64,000 nucleotides of DNA, from assembly GCA_050084985.1 (NCBI GenBank), contig JBITNC010000001.1:121272001-121336000 (forward strand). Direction: 5' to 3'. The notes under the pieces are model-generated. The model saw nothing but the letters and a program-made list of their open reading frames with translations. It was not told the origin of the DNA and did no database searches. This DNA is from Nageia nagi. Its lineage: Eukaryota > Pinophyta. Positions 44,818 to 55,459 of the stretch are shown in pieces. A program made the translations under genes and the position numbers. The first letter of the stretch is position 1. The number at the start of each line of letters is the position of its first letter.

Positions 44818-45010
44818 AACTTACCAATATACTACCTTTTCAAAGAAGATTAGTATATACCAAATGATTAAAGTTTTCCATTCAATAATCATTAACAAAA
44901 ATTTCCTTATAAGTTACCAATATACCACTTTTTCCAAGAAGATTAGTATATACCAAATGGTTAAAGCATGGGTTGAAGTTGCCCATTCAATAATCATTAA
45001 TAAAAATACC
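44818..45010. repeat. Tandem duplication of about 93 bp
   Basis: Two units share TTACCAATATAC, AAGAAGATTAGTATATACCA, AATG and CATTCAATAATCATTAA. The second has an insertion around GCATGGGTTGAAGTT. Confidence 0.88.
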
Positions 45011-45129
45011 CCATACATGGAAAGAAATAAATAACTTAAATTGTAAGTATTGTATATCCTAAGCCCAAATAAGATGAAACAAAAATAGAAACTTAAAGAA
45101 ATTCCCACTAAACAAGATTTATTAGAAAA

Positions 45130-46020
45130 AATTATTGATTACTACCCCTTTAGGAAAAATTCTCTTACACCTTGTTTATTTTTTCATGTAATGGAAAATT
45201 TACTTATCACTTTCATAATCACTATTAGAATTATCGCTATCTTTTATGTTTTTTGAAGCATTCTTCTTCTTATAGCAATCTTTTTGTTTATGTCCAAAAA
45301 TATCATAGAAGTTACAATTCCCATTGAATTTTGGATTTTTAGTTTTAGATTTTGGACTAAATTTTTATTTTGAAGAACAAGAGGAAGCATTTTTCTTATC
45401 ATTGTTTTGCTTTTGTTTCATGTTATTGTTTTCAACATTCAAAGCAATATAAGTTTATTCTTGAGTTTGTTCTTGTTTCACAATTGATCCTACTTGCATC
45501 TTGAGAGTCTCTTCATTTTGAACTAATAAGTTCAAAAAATATCCTAATAGATGAAAGTTCTCCTCTTGATCAAATATTATGTTTAACACATTAATAAAAT
45601 CTCAAAATTTTTTATTAAAATTTCTAAGAATAATAAAATAAAGTATTTTTTCATTTACCCATTCACAACCACATGAAAGTAGTTGTGTTCTTATTTCCCT
45701 CATTTTTGTTAAATAAATTATTAAATTTTCATATAGCATCATTTTAGTGTTGAAAAACATAGAGAGTAATAAAAATTTTCTACCCATGTTTATTCCAAAG
45801 AACATGACTTTAAGTTCATCCCAAGTGTCATGAACAAAAATAAAGTTTGAAACATGAATCAATATATCATCACTAATAGCTTTAAATATAATTGAAAGTG
45901 CTTGTTGATTTTTATGATTCCAAACATCTAATGCTATACCATTATTAGGTTGGATTTCTTCTTTACTTACCACCTTCTGTAGATTCCTAGCTTGATACTC
46001 TACATGCATCCTAGGCTCCC
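45130..46020 (-). pseudogene. Copia Gag (relic)
   Basis: The open segment 45602-46009 (135 codons) reads ALDVWNHKNQQALSIIFKAI, SNFIFVHDTWDELK, YLTKMREIRTQLLSCGC and FIILRNFNKKF. This is the UBN2-type Copia Gag, in which W..kd..A...I..si precedes A.eaW..L. After stops it continues to 45130, with a Lys/Asn-rich segment and a zinc knuckle CNFYDIFGHKQKDC whose second Cys is replaced by Tyr, so RNA binding would be impaired. The N-terminal part before 46020 is missing. An acidic Ser/Asp stretch follows the knuckle. Confidence 0.75.
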
Positions 46021-47339
46021 AAATTCATTAGTTAGTCCCTTTATGAATATGCTTAAGGACAAAGCTAACTATATAATTAAAACCTATTAGCTATAATAAG
46101 AAAATAGTTAGTCTATTTAAAAAATATATAATATATTTGAGAAAATAAATTGCTTGTAATAAACTTAAAAGTCACATTTATTCTTAAAAAGCAAAACCTT
46201 TTTTTAAATTAATTAACATATGTAGTTACCTAAAAAATTAAAAGACTAAACTTAGAGTATTACTACTCTTCCTTTTTCTTTTCAAAAAAAATTTCATTTT
46301 AAATAAAAAATTACATTATGTAAAATGTATTGACTATATAAAAAATATTACATAGTTTTTAAAAAATTAGAACTAAAAATGTTTAGGATTTTACCTATAA
46401 ACCATTAACAAAGTTGAACTTTCCTATTTTTGTGAAAAAAAAAATCTTAATAGCAATACCAACAATACCTCAATAAAAATATAAAAAATATCCCTATTCA
46501 TAGGCTTTCAACTTTTGATTTATAATTTCCTTTTATATATATATATATAATAACATTAAACAATTTTTTTTTTAAAATATTTAAAAAATAGGAGGTGACA
46601 TAAATAAGAGGGCATCAATTTTTCAAATGACACATAAGGAGACCAAAGGTTATGTGGATCTAAGAGGTAACAAAGACCACCAATGAAGGTAAATACCATA
46701 GTTTGTGAGTATGGGAGAAGAAATCTATGCATATGGCTTGGAAGGTCAGGTATCAATGAAAAAGAGCCCATGATAAGAGATAATGATAGCACATTCTGAT
46801 GGAAAGATCCCATAATAAGGTATTGCAAGTTTTGATATAAGATCTCAATGGAATTAGACACTAGTTAAGAGAGTTCACATCTAGTGAAAAAGTTGATTTG
46901 GCTATCATAAGGGGTGGCTTAAAGGCTCACATCTAGCATAGAGATGACTTGGATAGGTTATGTCCAACACAAGGCATCTTAGATGAATCACATACTACAC
47001 ATTAGAGATAAATATCTATCACAAAGAGGTATTGGAGGGCTTTTGTACAACACATGTAGACCATGGAGGCTCATTAAGAGGAGCAACCTTGAAAGCAAAG
47101 TAGAGGAGTGACCATACAAGCTCCTTAGGGTTTTAGTGAAACTAGATAGCTATGTAAATGGCCTCTAAAAATTTTCAATTTTTTAAATTATTCAATATTA
47201 AATTAAAAGAAATTTAACATAAATAATATTATATTTTAATAAATACTAAATTTTTATAATATAACAATATATTTAAATGTAAAACTTTAGATATATTTTA
47301 AATATAAATATTTAAAAATAATAACTTTTGTAAACATAA
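46021..47339. other. No recognised gene
   Basis: 46021-46560 is very AT-rich with a short (TA)8 run near 46536. 46590-47160 is richer in purines and could be the 5' untranslated part of the LINE that follows. No reading frame is convincing. Confidence 0.35.
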
Positions 47340-47639
47340 ATGGAGAGCAAGGGGAGTTGGTGATCAAGGTTCAAGTGGTGTTCAAAATGGTACAAGGGTG
47401 TCCGATGGAGAAGCAACAAAAGGAGGATGTTTGGAGATCAGGAAAGACCCTAATAAGGAAAAGGATGGGCCTTTGGATGAGATAATATGGGAGGATCCAA
47501 AACTCAACTAAAACCATCAAATACGGATGGCCTAGAAAAGCCAAAAGAGCTAAATAAATGATCATATGCACAATTTGCATGAGGTTATATCCTTCAACCT
47601 CTAGAAATAGCCTACCACCTTTAAGCCAAGGAGGGTAAG

Positions 47640-48069
47640 ATGGTGTTCCCATCAGATATTATTAAAATGAAAACTATTGAAGGGAACTCAATATTGTGGG
47701 TAAATTCCTAGGGCCTCACCCAAACATTGATACAGTTCCAGAACAGGCTTTTCAAATATGGAAAATTGTAGGAAGGTTTGACTTGGTAGCTATCACACAC
47801 AACTTCTTTATGATAATTTTAGTTTAGAGGAGGATTTGAAAAAAGTGATGTGTGGAGGACCATGGATGTTTGGATAGATAGAGATGTTATTATGTAGATG
47901 GGATACTAATTTTAATCCAAAAACTCAAAATATCATCTTTGCTATAGTATGGGCAAGATTAATAGGACTTGCCTTTCAATTTTGGCACAATCAAGTCCTG
48001 ATTGGTATCAAGAACTAGTTAGGTGACCTAATCACTATTGATAGAGCAACTTGAGCTAAGACTTATATA

Positions 48070-48150
<81 letters not shown>

Positions 48151-48400
48151 TATATTGCAACAAAGTTACTCGATTCTATCATGCAAGTATCTAAATTAGG
48201 ATAATGGGTTAAACCTTTAGAATATGAAAACCCCCTACCATAATATGAGTTATGTAAGAAAAAAGGACATATTTATTCTTGGTGCCCTTTTGAGAAATAA
48301 GTTAAATAAAAAATGTAGGTGTAAAAGAAGAAAGAAGTGGCTCCTATGATCCTAGCATAAGTTACTAAGGTTGAGGAACCCTCAGAGAGGTTGTAAAAGA
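47640..48400 (+). pseudogene. LINE ORF1, DUF4283 and zinc knuckle (relic)
   Basis: From about 47690 frames read NIVGKFLGPHPNIDTVPEQA, then DNFSLEEDLKKVMCGGPWMF, RWDTNFNPKTQNIIFAIVWA, GLAFQFWHNQVLIGI and DLITIDRAT. These match the order of DUF4283 in plant LINE ORF1-like proteins, where a GPW block precedes the VWVR..GLP..W segment. After the (TA)n tract, PLEYENPLP, YELCKKKGHIYSWCP forms the CCHC knuckle with its first Cys replaced by Tyr. Many stops are present. ORF1 binds LINE RNA. Confidence 0.72.
48064..48154. repeat. (TA)n microsatellite inside LINE ORF1
   Basis: About 90 bp of TA dinucleotides with few interruptions, lying between the DUF4283 region and the zinc knuckle. Confidence 0.97.
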
Positions 48401-49430
48401 GGCCTCATAAGGAAAATATCCTCAAGATGGATATAGAAATGCAACATATATTGAAATGATATCTACGTGTAATGCCTTTGCAGGACTAGATATTGAAGAA
48501 CCTACATTAGGGGAGACAACATAAGAAATACCTAGTGAATTAATATAGTTGAAGGTGATCATCGAATAGAAGGATAAAAATGTTGACATTAATAAGGAGG
48601 AATATATTTTGGATATTTAGGATAAACCAAAATAACTCATAGAAAATGAATCTAAAGAAGAAGATCTAATTATTTATCAAAGTATTGAGGTTCCTAAAAT
48701 CATGGCCTAGAAGCATAGCAATCAGTTGGATAGGTTTCCCATGACTTACAAAGAGGGAATGGAGATTTTAGAATTGGCTAACCAAATGATAGGTATGATT
48801 CCTTCTCTAACTCTAGTGTGAAACTTTTTGGCTAAGGAGGAAGTTTCAAATTCCTTGGAAGAAAATGTGATGACAACACTTAAAAGAACTTGTAATAAGA
48901 AGAAAAAGGGGAAAGTGATGTTGGCGAGGAGCACTCAAGAAAACCTTCTAGAGGAGTGGTTAGATATAGAGAAACAAAAGTTGATATTGTTAAAGGAACC
49001 CAAATGGTTTTGGAAGGAGGTGGAGGGAAAAAATTTCTCAAGCTTAAAATATGAATATTATTTCCTAGAATGTTAAGGGTATTAATGCCCTCATAAGGCA
49101 TAAAAGCATGTTATCTCTAAAGAAAGATATCATACCTGATGTTGTAATGCTCAAGAAACTAAGATAATTAAAGGTAATGGGAATTGGGTAAAAAGTATCA
49201 TATGGAGAGAAGCAAATAGTACAGTCTATCCAACCATTAGGAAATTCAAAGGTATGTTATTTCTATAGTATAGGAATAAATTATAAGGTAGAGTTATTAT
49301 GACTAATTCATTTTTTTGTACAATTTTCTTCACTTTTGTAGTTAATAAAGAGAAATGGATCCTTACCAATATCTATGCTCTAATAACTTATTTGGGTAGA
49401 AAAACTTTATGGAATTCTATAAAACATATG
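48401..49430 (+). pseudogene. LINE ORF1 tail and ORF2 endonuclease start (relic)
   Basis: 48828-49076 is an open, Lys/Glu-rich segment (LLEEWLDIEKQKLILLKEPK) that belongs to the ORF1 tail or linker. At 49047 an overlapping frame starts MNIISxNVKGINALIRHK and PDVVMLKKLR. These correspond to the conserved N-terminus of the LINE endonuclease (ISWNVRG; LQETK), with the Trp codon turned into TAG. ILTNIYALI follows near 49350. The RT region is not present. Confidence 0.68.
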
Positions 49431-49600
49431 AGTAGAAAAACCATCTTCTAGAAGAGGAAAGAGAAAAGAAAGGAAGGTGGAGAGGAAGGTGTCCTCATCA
49501 AAACCCCGCAAGGAAAAATTTTGTCACCATAAGCATATAGGTTGATGAAAAGATATTTTCAATAAGACATTCTAAAGTACAATCATCAGTAAGGAAGAAC
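49431..49600. other. Junction between LINE relic and Copia LTR
   Basis: A purine-rich start (49439-49490) then unassigned sequence. The exact borders of the neighbours are not resolvable. Confidence 0.3.
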
Positions 49601-51054
49601 TACAAAAGATCAATATGATGTCCCAAAAATATGTAGATACCTCTTTATCAAAATGAGTATGTCCCACTAGGAAGGAAGAAGATAAGAGGCATACATTTGT
49701 AATCTTACCAATCTAAGAAATTATGAGAAGGAGGGAATATCAAGATATAATCCTAAAACACTAAAATTCTAATCTACCAAGATCACTTGAAAGCTTACTT
49801 AAACATCAACACTCAAAGCATAAATACAATAGCTAATCTCAAAATTTGACACACATATAAATTGGTTCCTCTTATACAAGAAAGCACATACATTAACTAA
49901 GATATTTGTCATTCTCAAAGATAAATCTCTTATAATATCTCTTTCTTACTCTCCTAACACTAATCCTAGAGCATAACTTTGCTTCAACTCTTTGGTGTGC
50001 TATCTCAAGGAGAGAGCCTTCTATTTATAGGCCAAAATACTTCCTTGCATCACCCTTTTAAACAATTATACAATATCATAGCATGCATCATCTTTTTACC
50101 CAAGGCATGCAATTGATAAGGAGTGTAGGATAAGTTACACTACCATATTCACTTAAATGCCTAAGGTATCTAGGGGTTCCTTTAAGTATTGATGAATTTA
50201 CAAGAAGAACATTATAAAACCTTACAATAATTCATTATACATTCCAATAATCCCTTTTAATGTAATATTAGGATAGAGTGAAGAAAAGAGAAGAAAAAGA
50301 GAGTAAAAGAGAGTTATCCTTCATATAGATACAATCAAAGATGAGAACTTTTATATATTTTGAAGTAACCAAGATCTTAGTTTGAGACTCGTTACTTTAC
50401 CATTTTAACAAATGGTTTACAATAGAATCATTAACTAGAAATTGTTTCAATGTAAAAAAAGTATTCATCCAATTGGCAGTTGTTATTATGAGCCTTCATA
50501 CCTAAAGTAAGTAACTTGCACTTCTTAAGTAGAAACTTAAAATCTATAGGTATCTCAAAAAGTAAGATCAATTAGATGCATCATGTACACATTCATATCA
50601 ATAAAGATAAATAAATCAATTAATGCCATACATAAACTAATTAATGGTGCACTATAATTCATCATGAAGATGCCAAGTCAATACTCATAGTCACCTATTG
50701 TATACAAAACATGTATTTATTATTATAATAAATAGAGCATGAAAAAATGCACATACAAGTTCCTCACACATGGATAATTGAATAGTGCTAAAAGACACAT
50801 ATGAGTTCCTCACATATAGATAATTGAATAGTGCAAAAAATATCCATCATACACACATATGAGTTCTTCTCATATGGATAATTAAAACAATACTAATGAT
50901 GGTCTATTATATGCTCAAGGTGTATAAATAGTTCATCACATAAGGATAACTAGGCAAAAAGTACACACATAAATCAATACTATATAGCTAAAAATACTCC
51001 TAGGGATGAAGTTGTTATCACAAATATAAATTGAACACAAGAATTCAAACTTTA
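49600..51054 (-). repeat. Probable 3' LTR of Copia relic 3
   Basis: It directly follows the polypurine tract on the minus strand. U3 holds three diverged repeats of about 60 bp (ATATGAGTTCCTCACATAT, GATAATTGAATAGTGC) at 50740-50935. A TATA box (minus CTATAAATAG) is at 50021-50030, followed by pyrimidine-rich text with CTCTCTCCTTGAG. The first dinucleotide is TA instead of TG. The left border is approximate and no 5' LTR is in the window. Confidence 0.5.
50021..50030 (-). promoter_or_regulatory. TATA box of the Copia relic 3 LTR
   Basis: The minus strand reads GCCTATAAATAGAAGGCTCTC, a canonical TATAAATA context in the middle of the proposed LTR. Confidence 0.55.
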
Positions 51055-51066
51055 CTCCCCCTTGAG
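51055..51066 (-). other. Polypurine tract of Copia relic 3
   Basis: The minus strand reads CTCAAGGGGGAG just after the conserved pol C-terminus (FIKPLMKAKL, then FPQGGVKF). This is the usual place of the Copia plus-strand primer. Confidence 0.8.
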
Positions 51067-51800
51067 GGAAACTTAACCAACTTGATAAACTCCCTAAGCT
51101 TATTAACTTAGCTTTCATAAGGGGCTTGATGAATAAATTAGTGGATTTCAAGGAAGATGGACAATACTGTAAGTGTATAATGCCATCCAAAACCTTCTTC
51201 TTGATGAAGTGGGATTGGATTTCAACATATTTTATTCTTTGATGGAAAATAAGATTTTTAGCTAAAAAAATAGCTGATTAATTTTCTAAAAAAATCTAAT
51301 ATGAGAGAGCTTGATCATACCCAATTTATTTCAGAAGATACCTAAGCTAAATAGATTCTTGGGTAGTAAAAAACATGGCTTGGTATTCAATTTCTATGGT
51401 AGAAAGAGAAATAGTAGGTTCTTTCTTGGAATCCTAAGAGATAGCACCTAAAAAAATGCTAAACAATATGTAGAGGTTGATTTCTTATCATCTATATCTC
51501 ACCCATAGTAAGAATATGAGAACCTTGAGAGAACAAATAAGGGCAACTTGGAATACTTGAGAGCAAGATCTTTCATCCTCGTAACATACCTCAAGATTTT
51601 CTTAACAACATTGAGGTGCTCAACATATGATTTTTGCATGAATCGTACCATTAGATTCACCACAAAGGTAATATCTAATTTGAAAATAGTCAAATATAGT
51701 AGACTGCCAATTAATTGCCTATAAGTTGTAGCATATACTAACTAAGAATTAGAGCTAAGAGATAAAGTGATTCCAAGAGAGATTGGAATTGCAATAGATT
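51067..51800 (-). pseudogene. Copia relic 3 RNase H and pol C-terminus
   Basis: RFMQKSYVEHLNVVKKILRY leads into the RNase H start (LPLFVLSRFSYSYYG, with TDSDWAG decayed). The 3' part reads KSTS, then a decayed core, and EIQSHFIKKKVLDG-like text. It finishes with LQYCPSSLKSTNLFIKPLMK, equivalent to the Copia terminus where IxTKPL precedes the polypurine tract. Frames shift several times. The catalytic residues of RNase H are not recoverable. Confidence 0.72.
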
Positions 51801-51801
51801 T

Positions 51802-52595
51802 TCACTCTTCCATTCCAAACTTTTGCAAGTTGTATGATATATACTTAGATTGAATAAGATAAGTACAATCCTTGTATTGGTACATTTGAATTCTAAGGTA
51901 GTAGTGTAAGAGACTAAGATCAATCATTTCAAATGTTGCCCTAAGGTTGGATATGCACTCTTGGATGATTTCATCATTATTCCTAGTGATAAAAAGATCA
52001 TCCACATAAAGGAGAATTAAGAAAACACCTTTTCTTTGATTCAACACATATAGAATAGATTCAAAGAAGCACTTGGAGAATCCAATGTCTATAAAGTAAC
52101 CTAAAATCTTCTTGTACTAAGCTTGCTTGCATAGAAAGGAATCTTTTCTTCCACAACAAACATTTTTGGTTGATTCATGTAGATTTCCACATCTATGTCA
52201 CCATTGAGAAAAACACTCTTGATGTCAAGTTGAAAAAGTTTTCATCCTTGAGATACTGAAAGAGCAAGGATTATCCTGATAGTGGGCATATTTACCACTA
52301 GAGCAAAGGTTTTCTCAAAATGAACTCTATATTTCTGAGAAAAAGCTTTGGCCACTAATTGCCTTATATTTCTCAATATTCCAAATAAAATGTACTTGAT
52401 CTTATAGATCCATTTATTTCTAATCACATTCATCTCATTTGAATAAGGAACCAAGTCCCAAGTTTCATTTTTCATAAGTACCTTATACTTCACTTTCAGG
52501 GCTTCAATCCAACACTTGTACTTTGAAGCTTCCTTGAATGATGAGGGCTCATTTTTGTTAACAATTTTGAAAAATAAGTCTTTTCTCAAGGTCAT
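51802..52595 (-). pseudogene. Copia relic 3 reverse transcriptase
   Basis: The N-terminal part (52242-52595) reads FKEASKYKCWIEALKVKYKV, ETWDLVPYSNEMNVIRNKWI and FEKTFALVVNMPTIRIIL. Then LDIKSVFLNGD carries the first Asp, followed by YKKILGYFIDIGFSKCFFE. The 51802-52047 segment contains the YVDD box in LILLYVDDLFITRN. YGLKQAPRxW is decayed and its Trp codon is a stop. At least two frameshifts split the domain. Confidence 0.8.
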
Positions 52596-52603
52596 ACTCC
52601 CTA

Positions 52604-53670
52604 TTATCCTTTAGGTTGGAGAATGTTTCTCTTGATATTATCTACATTGATATCCAACCAGATACATGCAATTGAAGAGTCATCTAAATCATCAACATCT
52701 TCATTGGAAGCATATTCTTTAAGAGTTTCATTAAACGTTACATCCCTCGATACAAAAACTATTCTATAGGATGGAGAGTAGATCATGTAGCCTTTATGTT
52801 GACTATCATAGCCCACAAAGATCTATTTTTTAGCTCTTTTGTCTAACTTTTTATTTTTCTCAAAAATAATGTTGGAGAATGCTTCACAACCAAGCACCCT
52901 AAAGTGAGATATGTTGGGTTTCATTCATTTCCATACCTGAAAAGGAGTTTTTTTATCAATGAATTTAGTAAGATAACTATTCAAGGTATAAATTGCAGTG
53001 CTCATAGCTACATGCCATAAGAAACTAGTAAAATTTCCCAACATGCATTTAACCATCTCCATAGTTATCCTCTTTTTCCTTTGTATAATAGCATTTTGTT
53101 GAGGAGTGTATGGAATCATAAACAACCTCTTGATCCCATAGATGGTAGAAAAATTATTAAACTCATTATTTTTATACTCACTCCCATTATCTGATCTTAG
53201 CATTTAATTTTAAGGTTAGTTTAATTTTCAACTACGACCTTGAAATCTTTAAACCCATTAAAGGTTTGATCCTTGTGTTCAAATAGATAACCAAATATCA
53301 TCCTATTGAATTCATCGATGAAGTTAAAGATATAAGATGCTCCTCTAAGTGACTTAATCTAAATGGACCCATCAAATATGAATGCACAAGCTAAAGAGAT
53401 TAGGTTTCCCTTGTTATTTTATATTTTGCAAATCTCTATCTATTCATCTTGCCTAGGATACACTTCTCACATAGACCAATTATGGGTGAAATCAAAGGAA
53501 AACCTTATACAAGTTCTTTATCTTTCATGACTTGAATGCTTTTATGGTTAAGGTACCCTAAAATTTGGTACCAAATATTACCCCTAAAATAGTTAGTATC
53601 AACAACAATATCAATTGCATAAAGGACTTTAACAACATCATCATCTAAAGTATCATCATAAATCATAGTA
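52604..53670 (-). pseudogene. Copia relic 3 integrase and linker
   Basis: From about 53600 the frame gives IWYQILGYLNHKSIQVMKDK and GLCEKCILGKMNR, the HHCC zinc region with its first His replaced. The core follows with VHSYLMGPF, where the catalytic Asp is now Tyr, then LRSDNGSEYKNNEF with the second Asp kept. PYTPQQNAIIQRKKR has the catalytic Glu changed to Gln. FLWHVAMSTAIYTLNSY closes the domain. The linker 52604-52816 (GYDSQHKGYMIYSPSYRIVF) is typical of the post-core region. Confidence 0.8.
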
Positions 53671-53672
53671 TC

Positions 53673-54146
53673 TTAACTATCACTATCATTTGATTGAGTA
53701 GCAATATCATCAACATAAGCATTAGCAATGGTCATATCATCATTAGTAAGAGAAATAACATGATCATCACCTAGGGAAATATTTTCTTTAATAGCATCAT
53801 GAACACAATCAATATGATTTTTAACAATATTATCATCAATTGCAACATTTTTACTAATGGAAATATCATTATCATTCTCAATTTTCTTAAGTATGTTACT
53901 TACCTCATGAAAACTCTTTATCTTTGAATTTATTATAGACATATAATTATGAACAAAGATAGCATATAATGTGACACATAAGATACTACATAATGTTATT
54001 CTTACATCACATTTTAGTAATATAGGACATAAAGAAATAAATAAATAGGTATTATAACATATAATAGCATCCATGTAACACACACCATTTTGCATAATTT
54101 CAGTAATAGAGTATTGAAGGACCATTATTGTAAAATTGATTTTCAA
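53673..54146 (-). pseudogene. Asn/Asp-rich frame upstream of integrase, unidentified
   Basis: A 157-codon minus-strand frame, separated from the integrase frame by a single stop. Its C-terminal half (KSFHEVSNILKKIENDNDI, then Asp-rich text with ANAYVDDIATQ) has protein-like composition but no protease or zinc-knuckle motif, which is what a Copia element should have here. It may be a decayed gag-to-integrase spacer or chance. Confidence 0.35.
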
Positions 54147-54646
54147 AAATCACCAATATATCATAATAATTAATATATACGAGCAAGATAATATTTTCTA
54201 ATTTAAACTTACCAAATTGATCAAAGTGACCTTCAAAATATAGGGTATTTTGTAAAAATGTTTTATTTTTTAACTAAAAACCTCTAGAAAATGAATGCAA
54301 GGATCCCAATTTCACATTCTAAAAGTTGCCTACCATTAATATCTAAGGTTTGGGCAAGGTTTTAGGGTAAAAACATCCATAAAATATCTAAAACATAGGT
54401 CCAAAATTTAAGGTGTAAACCAAAAATGAAATTCTACAAAATGAAAATACCTTCAATTTTTCAATAATTTTAGAGAAATAAGGTTTCTTAATTTTGTAGA
54501 AAAATAATACAAATAAAGATCTAACAAAAATTAAGATTGCCTATGAAAAACTTCATAAAAAATGTGGTGCTCTAAAAATAAAAAATCTAGACTAGGTTCA
54601 AGCAACACTTCCATCCAATCCTAATTAGGAAATGGAAATGCAAAAA

Positions 54647-54657
54647 GGTGGGCACCA
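54647..54657 (-). other. Primer binding site, Tat-like copy 2
   Basis: The minus strand reads TGGTGCCCACC, three bases from the LTR end. Better preserved than the matching site at 24186-24196. Confidence 0.65.
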
Positions 54658-54660
54658 ATA

Positions 54661-55459
54661 TGTAGAATATTTTTAGTGACCCCTAAGCATAGTTAGAAAC
54701 TATCTAAACATTTGTATTCAATGATGCACATTACATACAAAGATTTAACAAGAAAATAACAAAGTAATATGATAATATAATAGCAATTAAAAATAACTAT
54801 TGGAAGAATGTGAAAAGATTATTGAATTAGATCCATAACCTATGTAAGAGAGATCAAAGAGAATGTACATGTTGTCATACCTTGATAAATGATTACATGC
54901 ATACATTTTGACATGTCAAGAGAGAAGGATATTGGCATAAGAATCCCTTTAATGAATGTAGCCTAAAACCCTATCATATATGCTAACAAAAATATGGACA
55001 CCAATAGTAGCATGGATGTTAATGCCAAGATAAACACTAATACTATTATAGATAAAGTTCTGTAAGCAATATTTGAAGCATAGAAATAAACAAATAAGTC
55101 TATTCTATCATATAATCACAAATGAAAGAATGGTAGAGCTTGCATGATATCAAATTTCTCTCCTAATAGGTGGTGTTGATGAACATATTAGAAGATAATA
55201 AGCATGGACATATCAGGAAGAGATCTCATGATGATCCCATGTGAGGTCTTCCTCCTATTATAGGCAAGTGATCCACCATAATGCATGCCTAGAAGCCAAA
55301 GCCAATGCTAATGTACCTTGCAAAAATAAAAGAAAAACATACATAAGATAGTAAAGTGGGTCAACATAATGAAAATAATATAATTATAGCATATAATGAT
55401 CCAATATAAAGTTTAACTTAATAAAGACACCTAGAGGGGGTCAATATTATGTGTTAATA
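54661..55459 (-). repeat. 5' LTR of Tat-like copy 2
   Basis: 799 bp. Plus-strand start TGTAGAATATTTTTAGTGACC; plus-strand end TGTTAATA, again TA where CA is expected. Confidence 0.82.

Larger units (their letters stand above)
43330..46020 (-). mobile_element. Copia relic retaining gag and 3' LTR only
   Basis: From right to left on the minus strand: a Copia Gag (45130-46020), about 1.3 kb of non-coding sequence with three minisatellite-like arrays (44120-45010), a polypurine tract (about 43811-43825) and a probable 3' LTR. No RT, RNase H or integrase is found between gag and the LTR, so pol was lost or this family never had it. No 5' LTR is identified to the right. Confidence 0.6.
47340..49430 (+). 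mobile_element. LINE relic, 5' portion (ORF1 and start of ORF2)
   Basis: Plus-strand reading gives a DUF4283-type ORF1, a damaged CCHC knuckle, and the first part of the apurinic-type endonuclease of ORF2. Sequence identity is then lost at about 49430, before RT. Usual LINE truncation removes the 5' end, so retention of the 5' end with loss of the 3' end points to later deletion or replacement. A long (TA)n tract interrupts ORF1. Confidence 0.72.
49600..54150 (-). mobile_element. Copia relic 3: integrase, RT, RNase H, PPT, 3' LTR
   Basis: A minus-strand Copia in normal order: integrase (52817-53640), linker, RT (51802-52595), RNase H (51067-51800), polypurine tract (51055-51066), and a 3' LTR extending left to about 49600. 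Gag and protease are missing. At about 54150-54250 the sequence changes to the leader of a Tat-like element. All domains are broken by stops or frameshifts. Confidence 0.85.
54180..55459 (-). mobile_element. Second copy of the Tat-like family: 5' LTR and leader only
   Basis: The LTR (54661-55459) and leader (about 54180-54660) match the element at 19325-25001 in the same orientation. Shared features are the AGTGACCCCTAAG terminus, the leader text CTAGCAACACTT, and a primer site. The copy stops at about 54180 where Copia relic 3 begins, so gag and the 3' LTR are absent. Confidence 0.82.
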
